Source: Oopsacas minuta (taxonomy: Eukaryota > Porifera > Hexactinellida > Lyssacinosida > Leucopsacidae). Taken from it: 64,000 nucleotides of DNA. Location of the stretch: contig JAKMXF010000295.1 in the NCBI GenBank assembly GCA_024704765.1, forward strand, positions 186,001 to 250,000. Reading direction: 5' to 3'. The translations under genes were made by a program, and so were the position numbers. Shown here one piece after another: positions 1-11,799 of this stretch; position 1 is the first letter of the stretch; each line of letters begins with the position of its first letter. The notes beneath the pieces were generated by a model, which worked only from the letters and a program-made list of their open reading frames with translations, had not been told where the DNA came from and made no database searches.

Positions 1-351
1 CATGCATTCATCGATAAATATACCAATATTTAAAAATAATTTTGCAAAAAAACTAGACGTGATACGTATATTTTACAAAATTATTCAAAATCAGTATTAA
101 AATGTGGATTAGAAAATGTTTTGCAATAACAATCAGCAAATAAAATTTTTTTTTCCGCAGGGCTGTGTAGTTACTCCTATTTCCTATCAACCAACCATAC
201 CTGGCTTGACATCACCCATGTTAGCAATGGAACTATCTTCACATGAGTCTGATATCTTCTTCCAAACTCCTTCTATTACTCATGTACTACTACTTAAACG
301 TGGTCCTAAATCCAAAAGAAGTAAATTTCATGGAAATCAATTTACATCAAA

Positions 352-1556
352 ATGTTTCCTACAACTACCTCAGGCGAGTCTTCAGATACTGATACTCCAT
401 CATGCGTAGACCTTGGCAATTTCAATACACACTTCCTCGCCGTGGATATACTTCGAAATTATCAGCCTCGTTTCCTTGCAGTAAATACAATGTACAATTC
501 AAAAGAAGAATCGGCACGACATCTAACAAAGCAACTATACCATCTGGATGAGGCTGCTAGATATTGGCATAAAAGCTGAAGCCGTGAAAAGAATTCGATG
601 TCCAAATTGCTCTCATGGATAGCTATCTCCCTATGAATCCGAATTCTTGCAGGATTGGCAAACATTTCCTATATCAAATGCGCTGATTGTTACCACCTAT
701 AAGGAGAATTTCTCTCCTCTAAACCAATGAGAATGCCTTTATGCTCTAAATTCAACACCGCATTACCAAAGTCTGCTCAGATGGAGTTACAATGCTTTCA
801 GTACTTCTATGAATTGATCTGGTTTCTCTTGGCGGGACCTTCACAATTTTACCACCATTCTGGATATGCCACCCCACTTCGAGCATTTGCCGCAATCATA
901 TCTTAAAAAAGCTTTAACTCCACCTGAGTGATAATTACTGGTCAACATCAATCCCAAACTGCATCAATATTGCACTGAACTTTGATAGTTCATGGATCCG
1001 CTATATCTGCCAACACAAAGAAGGTTTTGGACTATGTACTGTACAATCGTTTCCAATTATTCGACTATTGTTTTACACCGCAGGGGAAAATCACCAGCTG
1101 AAATGACAAAAGGTCTCGATATCTTCCTATCCTGTACTGGTGGGATCCATACGACTTGTGAAAATGATACTTGGTGTAGATGGAAACAAACACCTACTAC
1201 GGCTAAACAACTTCCAGCCCACTTACCAACTTGAGTCCAATTGGTAATGAAAAAGTTCTCGAGGTATTCCAAATCTATGCCACAGAAGAGATCTGCAGTC
1301 ATCTGACCCTTGGTTTAACTCCATATGCTAATGATTCCTTGTACAATGTTATCTGGAAATTCTTTCCAAAGTGCAAATATCTTTCTCCACAAAGCGTGCG
1401 AATTAGTACTGCCATTGCGATTACAATGTTCAATGAGGGTGAACTGTGTCTCTACAATATTATGGATGACCTGAAACTTAATTCTTCCTATATTCTTTCC
1501 ATTTACAAGCGCGAACGAACCAAGCAAAACACCAAAACTACATCAAAAAGGTAATG
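352..1556 (+). pseudogene. Mutator-like (MULE) transposase remnant, copy 1
   Basis: This is a decayed transposase on the + strand. The best-preserved part is 1231-1554, an open C-terminal block containing YANDSLYNVIW and SVRISTAIAITMFNEG. These resemble the end of the Mutator-like transposases annotated in many invertebrates. Upstream, FDSSW is readable at 981-995 and SANTKKVLDYVLYN at 1006-1047, in different frames. They correspond to the conserved Asp-containing block of the same family. The cysteine and SMES blocks expected in between are deleted, and several stops and frameshifts interrupt the rest. The 352-580 stretch is open but only tentatively part of the same gene. The second, rearranged copy at 6960-7680 supports the assignment. 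The family name is from memory and the boundaries are approximate. Confidence 0.55.
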
Positions 1557-3340
1557 TCTATTGACGACTTCGCTGACAGAAGAATGCTAAACTGCATCGT
1601 GAAAAACAATTTCTCATGCTAGAGGATGGAGACTGCTATCTTGTCATAAATAATGATGGAATTGAAGACCCAGATCATTTTCCTCATAAACCTTCGATCA
1701 TATTATCGATCGTTTTGGTAGGACAGAATTTGAAAATTTGCGAATCTGCCAATCTAGCCCTAAAGATTTTGTATGAATACTCATGACAATCAGTAGATTT
1801 CTAATGGCCGCGTGTAATAGAGCTATTCTCAATATGAGGTGCTATTTATATCATAAAAGTGATCAGGCATATTCGTGATTGTGATGGCGATCATTTTTGC
1901 CCGATAGATGGGGAATCACGATCACGGAACACTTTATAATGAATGATCGTGATTATCAATTTGGTGCTCGTCCCTTGTAAGATCATATGATATTTTATTC
2001 AGGCATATTTTGCAAAGAATTTATTCATATCTTCTGGTTACCGAAAAATTATATTCAGTGATAGAATTTGATCAATCAATCAAATCACAACATTCCATTA
2101 AAGTAACTGGGTTTCAGTGACAATCTAACAGCGAAGAATGTGATATATTCTCCTACCTATCATTAGCATCTTACTCTCTCTTCGACCGTGACACACTTAT
2201 TCTATTTCCTATCTATTGTGACTGCACTCACTCCCGCCAAGACACACTTATCCTGATTCCTATCAAGAGCGGCCTGCTTTCATTACTTTTACAAGTATCG
2301 CTGCCCCTTGCTGGTGTTATTTTCCTGTAAATACTCGTGGACGACGAAAACGGGACCGGTGAGTCTAGAGTTGCATGTACTAATATGTATCTAAAGAAAC
2401 TCTCTATATCTATAATGACTTATTCATACTCGAACCTGCATCCCTGGATACTCTTATACCAATTTTATCTATATATACCTATCCATACTCCTGCCAGGAT
2501 AATCTATTGCGAATTACCGTCACACATGCTTGGACACTCTAGTCTAATTCCTATCTCTATATCTTATGAAGAATACTCATTCTTATGACGGTATATATAA
2601 CGTAACATGATTGCATTGTTACTTCATTATCTAACATACGAAACTCACAGTGATAACCCTACCCTCTTGTTTCATTTATGAAGAATTTGGTGTGCATTAC
2701 CGCCCTACTTCCACCATATTTCAATATTTGTGGCATGCAGGTTGACTTGAGAGAAATTACACAATTATGTTACCCTTCATTTTGTACCTTACAACAAGTC
2801 CTGTTCTTCTGTATGCGGCTTATCTTCCATCAGACTTGTTGATTGTGAAAATTTGACTTAATTTGATATTTATTCACGTAAATGATCTGATTTGATTTGA
2901 TTTGATTGGGATTTGGAGGATTACCATGGCGCAGCCGCCCCCTATTATGCCAGCAGGAGGTCCAGAGTGGGTGTTGTCCGTGCATCCTTTGTGTCACAGG
3001 CACTTGATATTGGGGATTTGAAAGTATTTGTTTTGATTTGATATTACTAGAAATATATCAACTGCATATCTCTGTATCCCAATTATACTGCTAATTTCGC
3101 TGAACTCAGCTATTTTTTTGGTATTACACATAAATTTTCACACTTTTTACTGTGTCAAATATTAAATTTGGCATGTATAGTATATACTCGTAGTGACCTC
3201 TAAACGTGCACCTCACATTTGAAAATTTTTTATGTATATCTTCAGACCTTTTCGTGAGTACCTAATCTTATTATTTTCATAGGATATGTCAATCCAAATC
3301 TCTAAATACAGAGAGACTTGCTCTCAACAGGTATATAGGG
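1557..3340. other. Stretch without recognisable gene
   Basis: No supported coding region was found. A short TTTGA-type tandem run lies at about 2883-2910. The longest open frames look like chance frames, with no domain or motif. Confidence 0.5.
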
Positions 3341-3351
3341 GTAATCAATTA

Positions 3352-3440
3352 CGCTGGATCCGAATTTCGCCAATTCAATTTCTCATTTGTAATTTTATAG
3401 TTAAATTTATGAGTATGAAGTAAAACAATAATTGAAGTCT
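3352..3440 (+). repeat. Dispersed repeat, copy 1 of 3
   Basis: This stretch begins GGATCCGAATTTCGCC and is alignable by eye to 36655-36745 (same strand) and to the reverse complement of 50486-50580. The shared landmarks are ATCCGAAT, TTTCTC and a GTAAACAAAT-like block. It is an old interspersed repeat of unknown class, and no coding capacity is visible. Confidence 0.45.
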
Positions 3441-3555
3441 CTGAGATCATGTAATGAATAACCCTCAACAGAACGATAGGAGGAGTAATCATGTTTGCTG
3501 GATCCGGTGGCTTAAGGAAAATACTGCACAGACGGTGATTTGAGATGCTATTTGT

Positions 3556-4132
3556 TTGAATGTTTATAGACCCGACTTCAGAAAACCTAAGATTATGTAT
3601 ACCATCTTCTTCAGTAGTCATGGAATTATCTTGCAATTACCTTGTGAGAGTGGCAAGGCTGTTACTGCTACTTTCTTTACAGAGCAAGTGCTTCCAAATT
3701 TGATAAAAAATATAAAAAAGTACCGCCCGAAAATCGGAACTCGAGGAATGAAGATTCTAATTGATAACGCCAGTTCCCATACAACTAAGCTTACAAAATA
3801 TTTCTTGGATATAGAAAGGTTAGAATTACTTCCCCATCCACCATACTCACCAGACCTAGCTCTGTGTGATTTTTGGCTATTCCCCAAGCTTAAAATCTAC
3901 CTTCAAGTCAAAGATTTTAACACATTACAAGCACTCGGAACGGGCCTGTACCAGTACTTCAAATCCATCCCCGAAGAAGAGTACAGAAATGTGTTTACAA
4001 GTGGGTGGGAAGGTTAAAACTTGTATATCTGCAGGAGGGGATTACTTTGAATAAATAATATAGTGAATTAGTGTGTATAGTGTTTGTATCATATTATATG
4101 ATATCACCCGCAAGACTTATTGAACGCCCTAG
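3556..4132 (+). mobile_element. Truncated mariner element (3' half)
   Basis: The open frame 3556-4017 matches the C-terminal half of a mariner transposase. It has RPDFRKPKIMYTIFF, ILIDNASSH with the second catalytic Asp, and YSPDLALCDFW with the third Asp 34 residues later (D34D). The start is lost: homology begins abruptly near 3572, so the N-terminal DNA-binding half and the left terminal repeat are missing. A frameshift near 4000 moves the ending into another frame (GGDYFE). The right end at 4111-4130 (CAAGACTTATTGAACGCCCT) resembles the terminal repeats of the mariners at 25.8 and 56.6 kb, so this is an older relative of those. Confidence 0.85.
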
Positions 4133-4134
4133 TA

Positions 4135-5366
4135 CAGGGTTCTATTGAGTAATTATTTCATTCATCAATCGAAACATTTTATAGCTTCTATTTCTATATC
4201 CAAATTGGGCTAATTATTTGCATAATATAATGGTGAAAGAATACGGTATCATGATTCACTCACAGGCTGTTGGCATGCTACAAGCTAGCTCTTCTCAGAA
4301 GTTTGTGTCTCTTAAACTTCGAGTTAATATCCGTACAGTTCAGCGTTGGTGGCGACTTTTTAGGATGATTTGACATTAGACAACAAAAGGGGACGTGGCA
4401 TTAAATCGTCCAAATCGAAAGTTGTCAATATTGTAATTACTTAATCAATTGGTAAAAACGACTGTCTGTACGTAGTCTATCCAAGAAATTGAAGTTGAAA
4501 GGTCATTCCGTATCTCCGAGTAGAGTGTACCGTTATTTGACAAAAGAAAAGGGCGTAAAATCTTACAAACGCCAGCGGCAGCCGTTGATAACAGAAAACA
4601 TGGCTGTTGGGTTAAAGTTTTGTAAAGAACGTGTCAATTGGACAGCAAATGATTGAAAAAACATATTATTTACAGATGAATCACCATTTGAGTCAAATCA
4701 TCCCCCAAACATGAAAAATAATTCTGTTTGGGGAGAAACTCATTGGATGTTGAGCCCGTTCAGAACAATGAATTTCCCAAAGGAAATTTTAGTATGGGGT
4801 ATGATGTCACATCGTGCACTGTCGGAGTTACACTTCATTCTCGTTGGACAAACTGTATCTGTAGAATGCTATGTTAGTGAGATACTGGGTAAAACTTTAA
4901 TGTCTACAATGGATAGAAATCGAGAAAGAGGAACAGTTGTTGATAGAAAAATGTTAAAAAATATGTCCCGTGTGATATTTCAACAAGATCGTATTCCAGC
5001 TCACACGGCAAACATGACACAAAATTGGTTGAGAAGTAACCTAAAGAGTTTTTGGGCAAAAGGTACCTGGCCAGCCAACTCTCCAGACTTGAGTCCCATT
5101 GAGAACATATGGTCGATTTTGAAAGATGATCTAGATTCAATAGGTGAGTCAAAAGACATAAAAACGTTAGAAAATCGACTGAAAAACAGCATGGTCCAAT
5201 ATTTTACCAGAGTTTTTGGGCAAATTGATGGATGGGATGCCAAAACGAATCCATGAGTGTATTGAACTTAGTGGTGGGTATATTGACAAATATTTGTAGC
5301 AATATATCTAGTATTATATTAGTTATGTAATATTGTATAACACCACATCAATTGTGAAACACCCTG
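4135..5366 (+). mobile_element. Tc1-type element (DD37E), complete but dead
   Basis: The left end starts CAGGGTTCTATTG just after TA at 4133-4134. The right end is the complement of CAGGGTGTTTCACAATTG, followed by TA at 5367-5368, as expected for Tc1/mariner insertion at TA. The two ends match only partly, so the element is old. The left TA directly follows the end of the truncated mariner upstream. Confidence 0.75.
4230..5299 (+). pseudogene. Tc1-type transposase, DD37E, inactivated
   Basis: The frame starts at ATG 4230 (VKEYGIMIHSQAVGML) with a helix-turn-helix region reading RTVQRWW. LFTDESPFE gives the first catalytic Asp, FQQDRIPAHT the second, and SPDLSPIENIW the Glu. I count 37 residues between the second Asp and the Glu, rather than the 34 of classic Tc1. 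The gene is broken by a stop where Trp is expected, just before the first Asp (about 4655), by frameshifts near 4370, and by one close to the end. The natural end (IELSGGYIDKYL) is only recovered in a shifted frame, with stop at 5297-5299. Confidence 0.8.
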
Positions 5367-6950
5367 TATATAAATTATATAACCACTTTCAAGGAAATTG
5401 AATGAATTGTGGGATCTGGTGGAATTCACAGTGACAGATTGTTGAAATTGTTGGATTCTAGTGGAACCACGTGATCCTCCTCTACTCATGCTCACATAAT
5501 AAGTCTTTAGTTGTACTGCGTGATTATCTACCTACATGTTCACATAAAAAGTCTTTTGTTATATGATGTGATCCTCAAGCCACATGCTCCCATAAGTCTT
5601 TAGTTATACCACGTGATCGTCCACCCACATGCTCACATAAGAAGTGTTTTTGAATCTAAATCTATATGAAAAATGAAGTTTTACTGTATTTTGTAAGAGT
5701 AATCCCTATAATTAGTGAACATGTTGATTTACCTCACTATCATTTCATAAATATCTTACTTAAGTTCGATATTTGTGTAAATAATCTGTATACAAAAGCA
5801 CTTTCAGAACACAAAACACAAGCTTTAAATTTCTCCTTATGTAAATGTGATTCTAACTATAATTTGTGACGTATCTACATTTTGTGGCCCCGCCAAATCA
5901 GGTTAGCAGTTCAAGGCCTAATGTTGAACAGGGTATCAAAAACAAGTAGAGTGGAACTCGGTTATTGTACATCCCTTCGGGAACCCAAATTTGTGCTTAT
6001 CACCCGACTCTACGTCTTATCCGATCAAAATGAGTGGAATGGAAATTGTGTTTTATAAGAAAGAAATTACGTCCGCTAATCCGAACAGTACTGCACCAAT
6101 GATCAGATGAAATCAAGTAATTTATTGTTCTGATTAGCGTAAATACCATAAATTATCCTATATGGGAAATCACAGCTTCAATAATCGAAGAAACAGCGCA
6201 TATGATTTCAAGTTAAAAGAATTAACAATTACGTAGTTATCATTGACCTATATTTTATATATATTTCGATCCAAACTCTGATGAGACGTATTTCAGTAAA
6301 TAATTTTCTAATGGATTATTTCAATTACAGCCGAGATAATGTGGCCCCTACGATAGTGATGTCTCGGGAATCGTTGGGCCACTGCTTTATGGTACACACC
6401 TTTTAATAAATATATAATAGTAACAATCTTTTCGGGTCCACGAATATCACTCCAAATCAGTTTCTTAATGAATATTTCCGATTGATAAACACTCGCCCGC
6501 CATCTTTCTCCCAATTTGTAGAGTTCTGAAAATATAATGAACACAAACACATGAAAACAATAAATAGATAATATAAAAATATATCTATGTATATATAGAG
6601 AGAGAGAAAGAGAGATAATCAAAATAGGAATAAATAATTTGAAGTAAAATTCGACAACATACTACAGTCTTTTCCCATTCTTCATAAGCATCCCAAGGTT
6701 GGGAGTTATAAGGGTTTGAGTGGATGCACTTTTGACACTAGTAGTAGCTTGTATCCCGCCAATAGACACCAAAAGTCTGTACTCTGTGCTTCTCACATAT
6801 AACATCATAGGTCTGTACTTCGTGATCCTCTGATACAACATCTGTGCTTCTACCGGTACCCATCAACATAGTAACATCGGTCTGTATTATTTGTATCCCA
6901 TCAATCATAGGTCTCAGGGTAGAATTATATAACACAGTTTGTTCATCTAC
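5367..6950. other. Stretch without recognisable gene
   Basis: The sequence is AT-rich. A run at about 5946-6000 (GAGTGGAACTCGGTTATTG) recalls pogo/Tigger terminal sequences, but no partner end was found. A short GA tandem run lies at about 6597-6615. There are no supported coding regions. Confidence 0.4.
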
Positions 6951-6959
6951 AAAGATCTG

Positions 6960-7680
6960 GCAGAGCTCATAGGAGGGGCGAAAGTCTGATCCCACCGGTA
7001 TGGGATATGAGGATATCGGGACCTTTTGCCATTTTATCTGGTGATTTGTCCGTATTGTAACCACAGTCGAATAATTGGAAGCTATATACTCAGCTTTCGG
7101 CTCATAAAGTTTTGCTTTGAAAGTATTTTTGTACCTACGTGTTTTTCTTGATTTCGTTATAGAGTCTATTTCATCGTTTCCTCTCGTGGAGCTAGCATTC
7201 TTCTTTATGGATGGGAAGCGAGTTGTAAGGATCTATGATAGAAACTTGTTGGCAAGATTTAGAATCCCCATCGCAGATGAAAGTAATGCAACATAGCTTG
7301 CGCTTTTCAAGAGATCTACTTTTAATGAGCTTAGCTGCTTCACTCTCCATTGATTGGTGGATCCAGTGAATATTCCCATACAAGTGTATTTATGTAAGTC
7401 ATTCTACTTTTAGTATTCTTCAGGATGTAGGTTTTGGCGTTCTGCATGCCATTTGATGCATTTCTCACATCCACGATTGTACAGTACATAGTCCAAAACC
7501 TTCTTTGTGTTGGCAGACATTGCGATCCAATACCGGATAACTAAATGCCCGAAGCTCACTCGAGCATTAGCGGCAATCGTACCTATAAAAACCTGATGAA
7601 CTCCACCTAAGAGATAATTACAGCCATCATCAATACTAAACTGCATCAAATATTGCACTGAATTTGATAGTTCATGGTGA
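6960..7680 (-). pseudogene. Mutator-like transposase remnant, copy 2 (rearranged)
   Basis: On the - strand one reads SANTKKVLDYVLYNRGCEKC (7525-7460 region), then HQSMESEAAKLI and CDGDSKSCQQV (7383-7192). This is the order of the Cys/His, SMES and acidic blocks of Mutator-like transposases. Segment 6975-7075 matches the reverse complement of 1045-1170 of copy 1. Segment 7535-7675 matches copy 1 (about 850-995) in direct orientation, so it is inverted relative to the rest of this copy. Stops and frameshifts are abundant. The assignment rests on recognition of blocks rather than on a full alignment. Confidence 0.5.
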
Positions 7681-7931
7681 ACAAAAGACTTATACTCTAA
7701 CGCACCCTGGCGCTTAGTTATATCAAGAGTTCGCTGTACATTCTACTTTATATCTAAATATTGGTTGTAACTAAACCCTGAACGACTAACACTAAGTTGA
7801 CAAAAGTATTTGAAATTATAGAGTATATAGTATTCTATCTAATATATGGTAGTAATGTTCAATTCAGAGATTATGTATTATTCATTATAACTACGTGTTA
7901 TGAAGTCAAAATAGCTTAGTTATTCTCAATT

Positions 7932-8946
7932 CTAATATTTTGTAGCATGACCTTTCATATTTTGACTTCCTTGAGTCTTTTGGGGAAGACTTTCGATCAC
8001 CTGTTTATTTGTTGGACGCTTATCTTGCCCTATTCTTCTATTAGGGAATTTCTTAACTCCCCAAGTTTCTCGGTTGCGGCTGCTTCTTTCGGACGTTTAC
8101 CATCAATAATTCCCAAACATTCTCGATGGGATTTATATCGGGAGATTGAGGCGACCAGGTTAACAGAGGAATCCTTTTCTTACCAAACCAGCTTATTGTG
8201 TTTTCGCTTTGTGACAAGGAGCACTGTCTTGCATAAATGTTCTTTGTTTTCGCTTGAATCTCTTCCAGAATGGGAAAAAACGCTCTAAAATATTGGAAAT
8301 ATACTCATTAGAATTTATTGCAGTTGCAACTTCTATTAGCGGACCGATTTTACTGTAGGCTATACATCCCCAAAACATGACGGACCCCCTCCACCTTTAA
8401 TAGTCTTATTTATACATTCAGGCAGGTAACGCTTAGTTGCATTCCTCCAAACTATTATTCTCCCATCTGAGTTTATTAAGTTAAACTTCGACTCATCGGA
8501 AAAATGATTTGCTTCCAATTGAATATTCCCCAAGATTTGTAACTAAAAGCAAAATACAACTTTTCCGTTGATTAACTTTAGAGATCCACGATTTCTTGCA
8601 CGGGCGGCGAGCTTGGAATCCAAGATGATGCAGGTTGCGAGATAGTGTTTTTTGGATATTTGTAGAACTTTCCCGTCGTTATAATAGTTGGGTTAAGTTC
8701 TTAAGACTTGAACGGCCATTTGATTTTACGATTGACTTCAGCTTGCCTGCAACCTCTCTGTCATCAACTTAGGACGGCCTACCCTTTTAAGATTCTCAGT
8801 TGACCCTACCCTTTTCCACATACGAATTATGTAGTGCAATGTTGAACAGTTTACATTCAATATTTGGCAGATTTGTGCTACTCCATAACCACCTTTTTAT
8901 AACCCAATTTCTTCCGAGCGAGTTGAATTTCACAATTCTTAGGCAT
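7932..8946 (-). pseudogene. Tc1 transposase (DD34E-like), inactivated
   Basis: The start codon is at 8946-8944 (MPKNCEIQLARKKLGYK), followed downstream by MFWGCIAYSKIGPL. FMQDSAPCHKAK carries the second catalytic Asp and SPDINPIENVW the Glu. About 33-34 residues separate them once an indel near 8170 is allowed, so this is the classic Tc1 spacing and differs from the other Tc1-type copies in the window. The end reads VIESLP, then GHATKY and a stop at 7932-7934. Multiple frame breaks make it a dead copy. I did not find convincing terminal repeats. Confidence 0.75.
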
Positions 8947-8989
8947 TTTGCGGAGATTGTTTGGTCTATTCTTTAAGATACTATGATCA

Positions 8990-10150
8990 AATAAAAGCAG
9001 AAATTAATAAATAAATAATCAGCAATAGAATTATCAATATAAAGCGAATTCTATGTTCATATAATGTGGTTGAAGTATATATATATTGCAAGAGAAGGAA
9101 TATTTCAAATATTATGTCCACTTCGTGTATTTTAGGTTCTATATTCACAAATATTCATTTACATTCCTTAGAAGGGGCTGTTTTTTTTAGAAAATCAAGC
9201 TGATGAAACTTATTTCGAATTTTACCACTTCCTTCTCACCTTTTCCTTCACCAACAACGGCATTTTTCACCTCTTTGGCTCACAAATTACACATTTTCTC
9301 GAAAATATACGAAAAGTTTTCCTCATTAATCCAAATCCTATGTAGAAAATTATATTAGTCCACTATAGCTATAATGAAATAGTGCTTACGAATTCTATAC
9401 AAACTACGAGAGGAATGCAGATATTCAATCTTGTGGTTATTGACTCTTTTATCAGTTGATTCTTTCATGATTTAAGCCCTAGACTAGTGCCATTGAATTT
9501 TGTTAGCGTTGCGCTAGACCAGTAGATAATCTTTAAATAAGTTTACATCCGCTTGAATTATATGTTCTGGATAAAACACAAAACATTCCCCATTAATGTA
9601 AATATATATTCGTGAATTTAGAACAAAGCTCCCTTTAGATTTCGCACTGACCACCCATGCATTCGCCCAGAATATCTACAACACCTCAGACATACTCTAT
9701 TTTTGGGTTTTCGAATTCGAAAATCGGGCTCTAGCATCTCCAATACGCATATCTAAGCTACATATTCCCGTTTGGAACACCTTGAGATCTTTACATATGT
9801 TGATGCCCCAGCCTGCTACAATGGGGCATCTTAAAATGTTGAGGCTTTGTAGACTATGGATGGACGAAAATGCATACTCTTGTGGCTCAGTCTAATCTCA
9901 TCCGATTGCTTTGAGATTTTCATAGAAGGTGTATATAAGGTAGATCTCTAAAATCCGGGTCTAATTCGATGTTCTAGGATTCCTGCTAATGCAGCACCAT
10001 GGACCCTTAATCTTAGTATAGATATGTATATATGCTCTATTTTTGCCCTTCGAGTTGAATTTAATTTTTTATTACTTGAATATTTTAACCTTTAACTCAT
10101 GAGTTTTACATCCAGTGCTAACTTAATTTGTATTCTCTCTAATTTTTCTT
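8990..10150. other. Upstream region of PAR-6 first coding exon
   Basis: No coding sequence was found. This stretch should hold the PAR-6 promoter or an upstream intron, but no TATA or initiator element can be asserted. A pyrimidine-rich tract ending TTTCTTTAG at 10145-10153 looks like a splice acceptor for the first coding exon. Confidence 0.35.
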
Positions 10151-10161
10151 TAGATCTATAT

Positions 10162-10254
10162 ATGTCTATCCTTTTAGAAAATTATAATCCTGATCTATGC
10201 TCTGTTTTTACCAATCCTCAATATAACCCAGATGCAGTTGAAGTTAAAGCTAAG
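10162..10254 (+). CDS. par-6: PAR-6 polarity protein, coding exon 1
   Basis: This is the first coding exon of a PAR-6 homologue, the adaptor that links Cdc42 and atypical PKC in the cortical polarity complex. It encodes 31 residues ending DAVEVKAK, matching the VEVKSK that opens the PB1 domain of known PAR-6 proteins. K29 is the likely aPKC-contacting basic residue. The donor GTAAGT is at 10255-10260, phase 0. I chose ATG 10162 because a strong acceptor-like tract ends at 10153. An in-frame ATG at 10099 is possible and would add 21 residues unlike any PAR-6. A 5' UTR exon or a trans-spliced leader could join at 10153. Joining the three exons gives 1035 nt, i.e. 344 residues plus stop, a usual PAR-6 length. 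The following intron is 21 kb and full of transposons. Confidence 0.85.
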
Positions 10255-10618
10255 GTAAGTATTTGTATAATACTTAATGACCTACAGGGTTTTTTCTAGA
10301 TGATTTAATGGGGGCAAAACGCCCCCGTGAAATGGTTTCGGCTCCCCTGCGCTATTGTTATGGTATGCACTTTAGCTCCAAACTATGCCTCCCTCTAATT
10401 CATGGAACATTGATTAGCTTCCCCCTGAAATATTCCCCTAAGAAACCCCTTGATCTCTATTGACATTTTCTCAACTAACCAATAGTCAGATTATTTAGTA
10501 TTTCTAATTGATCCTAACTTTTCATCATGAGGTTTTCTATTCAACACCATGGATTTAATGTGGGTAGCATGGATACTTTGAATTCTTGCCACGTAGGTAA
10601 GAAATATTTCAAACGAAA

Positions 10619-11792
10619 GGTACTAACAAGGACTACAAGAATACACGGACACAACAAATCCAAACCCACTAGACGAGTGCAATGGCTGAATATTGATCTA
10701 CCATAATTTCTGTTTTATTTGGAATTTTTCCATACTTTTGGGTCTAATGCAAACAAATCTTTTGATAAATGTTTTTAGAGTGGAATTTCGTTCTTACTGG
10801 CTCATAACTTTCTCTATTTCCTTTTTAGCCACGCATGACATGGATTTCTTATTGATGACAGTAATAAATTTTTCAGGTGCCTAGCACAGTAACTATGTGA
10901 GTTATTCATTATACATGTATTAACAACACATAAATATGAAATCCAAGCCTAAGTATGGCTTCTGAATTTTACGTTGTGTCATCATTTGATTGCGTAATAG
11001 CCCTTTTTGGACCATTTTGGGTGTATTTCGTGCTGGTGATTGATCATGTTTTATACAGATGGATCTTACATCCTTGCATATACTTTAGTGACATGTGAGT
11101 GTTTCAAAACAGGTGAAATGTTTATGAAAATTGACACATTACCCAGTTGCTATGAAAATTTCAGTAAACATATTATAGCCTTAATTGAAAAAATCCTTAA
11201 TGGTAGAGCACTACATTTGATTGGTCATTCCCAATACATGACCCCTAATACATGACATTAGCTGTTAGAGTTAGGAATTAACCTGTATTATTCATGAATA
11301 GGAAGTCCCTGTTTCGCAATTATTAGTATCAAATTTAGCGCTCTATCATCAATTTTCTCATTTTTTGCTAAAATTTCTTTAAATTCTTTTTCATAGTAAC
11401 GGAGGAATTTTTAAAAATTACACCTTATATTTGGATAAACTAAAGTGTGAGAAATCAAGGATGGGTAATCCTTCCTTTATAAAACATGGTTATTTACGCA
11501 ATCGAATAAGGACACATCAAAAGTAAAGTGGCCATAAGCATGCTGGTCATTATATTTATGTGTTGGTGATATTATTAAAATGAATAACTCCACCGTTGCT
11601 GTCATTTAAGAATTTGAGCCCGTTATGAGTCTTTTATGACCAGATACTCCACATAAATGTATTTATCATAAGATTTACTTGCATTTAAATACAAAAATTA
11701 TGGAAAAATCCCAAGTAAAACAGAATTTTTGGGAGATAAATTTTCAGCCTATGGATTCTTCACTGAGTTTGGATTTGTCGCGTCCTTGGTAC
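10619..11792. repeat. Long fold-back (inverted repeat) in PAR-6 intron 1
   Basis: The left arm, about 10619-11003, pairs with the reverse complement of about 11488-11792. Shared landmarks are ACAAATCCAAAC, TTCTGTTTTA(C/T)TTGG, TTTTTCCATA, CTCATAAC, AACACATAAATAT and GATTGCGTAA. The arms are diverged and of unequal length, so this is an old fold-back element or the remains of a long-TIR transposon. The loop of about 480 bp has no recognisable gene. Confidence 0.65.
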
Positions 11793-11799
11793 GGTTATA

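Noticed and set aside
5946-6010. pogo/Tigger-like terminus (GAGTGGAACTCGGTTATTG)
   Set aside because: No inverted partner end was found nearby. A similar lone sequence occurs at about 63187, so it is too weak to call an element.
10099-10161. In-frame upstream ATG for PAR-6
   Set aside because: The extra 21 residues span a pyrimidine tract and AG typical of a splice acceptor and are unlike PAR-6. Kept as an alternative only.
11040-11255. Reading MFYTDGSYILAYTLVTCECF, reminiscent of the TDGS motif of LINE RNase H domains
   Set aside because: Only four residues match. The rest has no RNase H pattern, and the stretch lies in the loop of a fold-back repeat.
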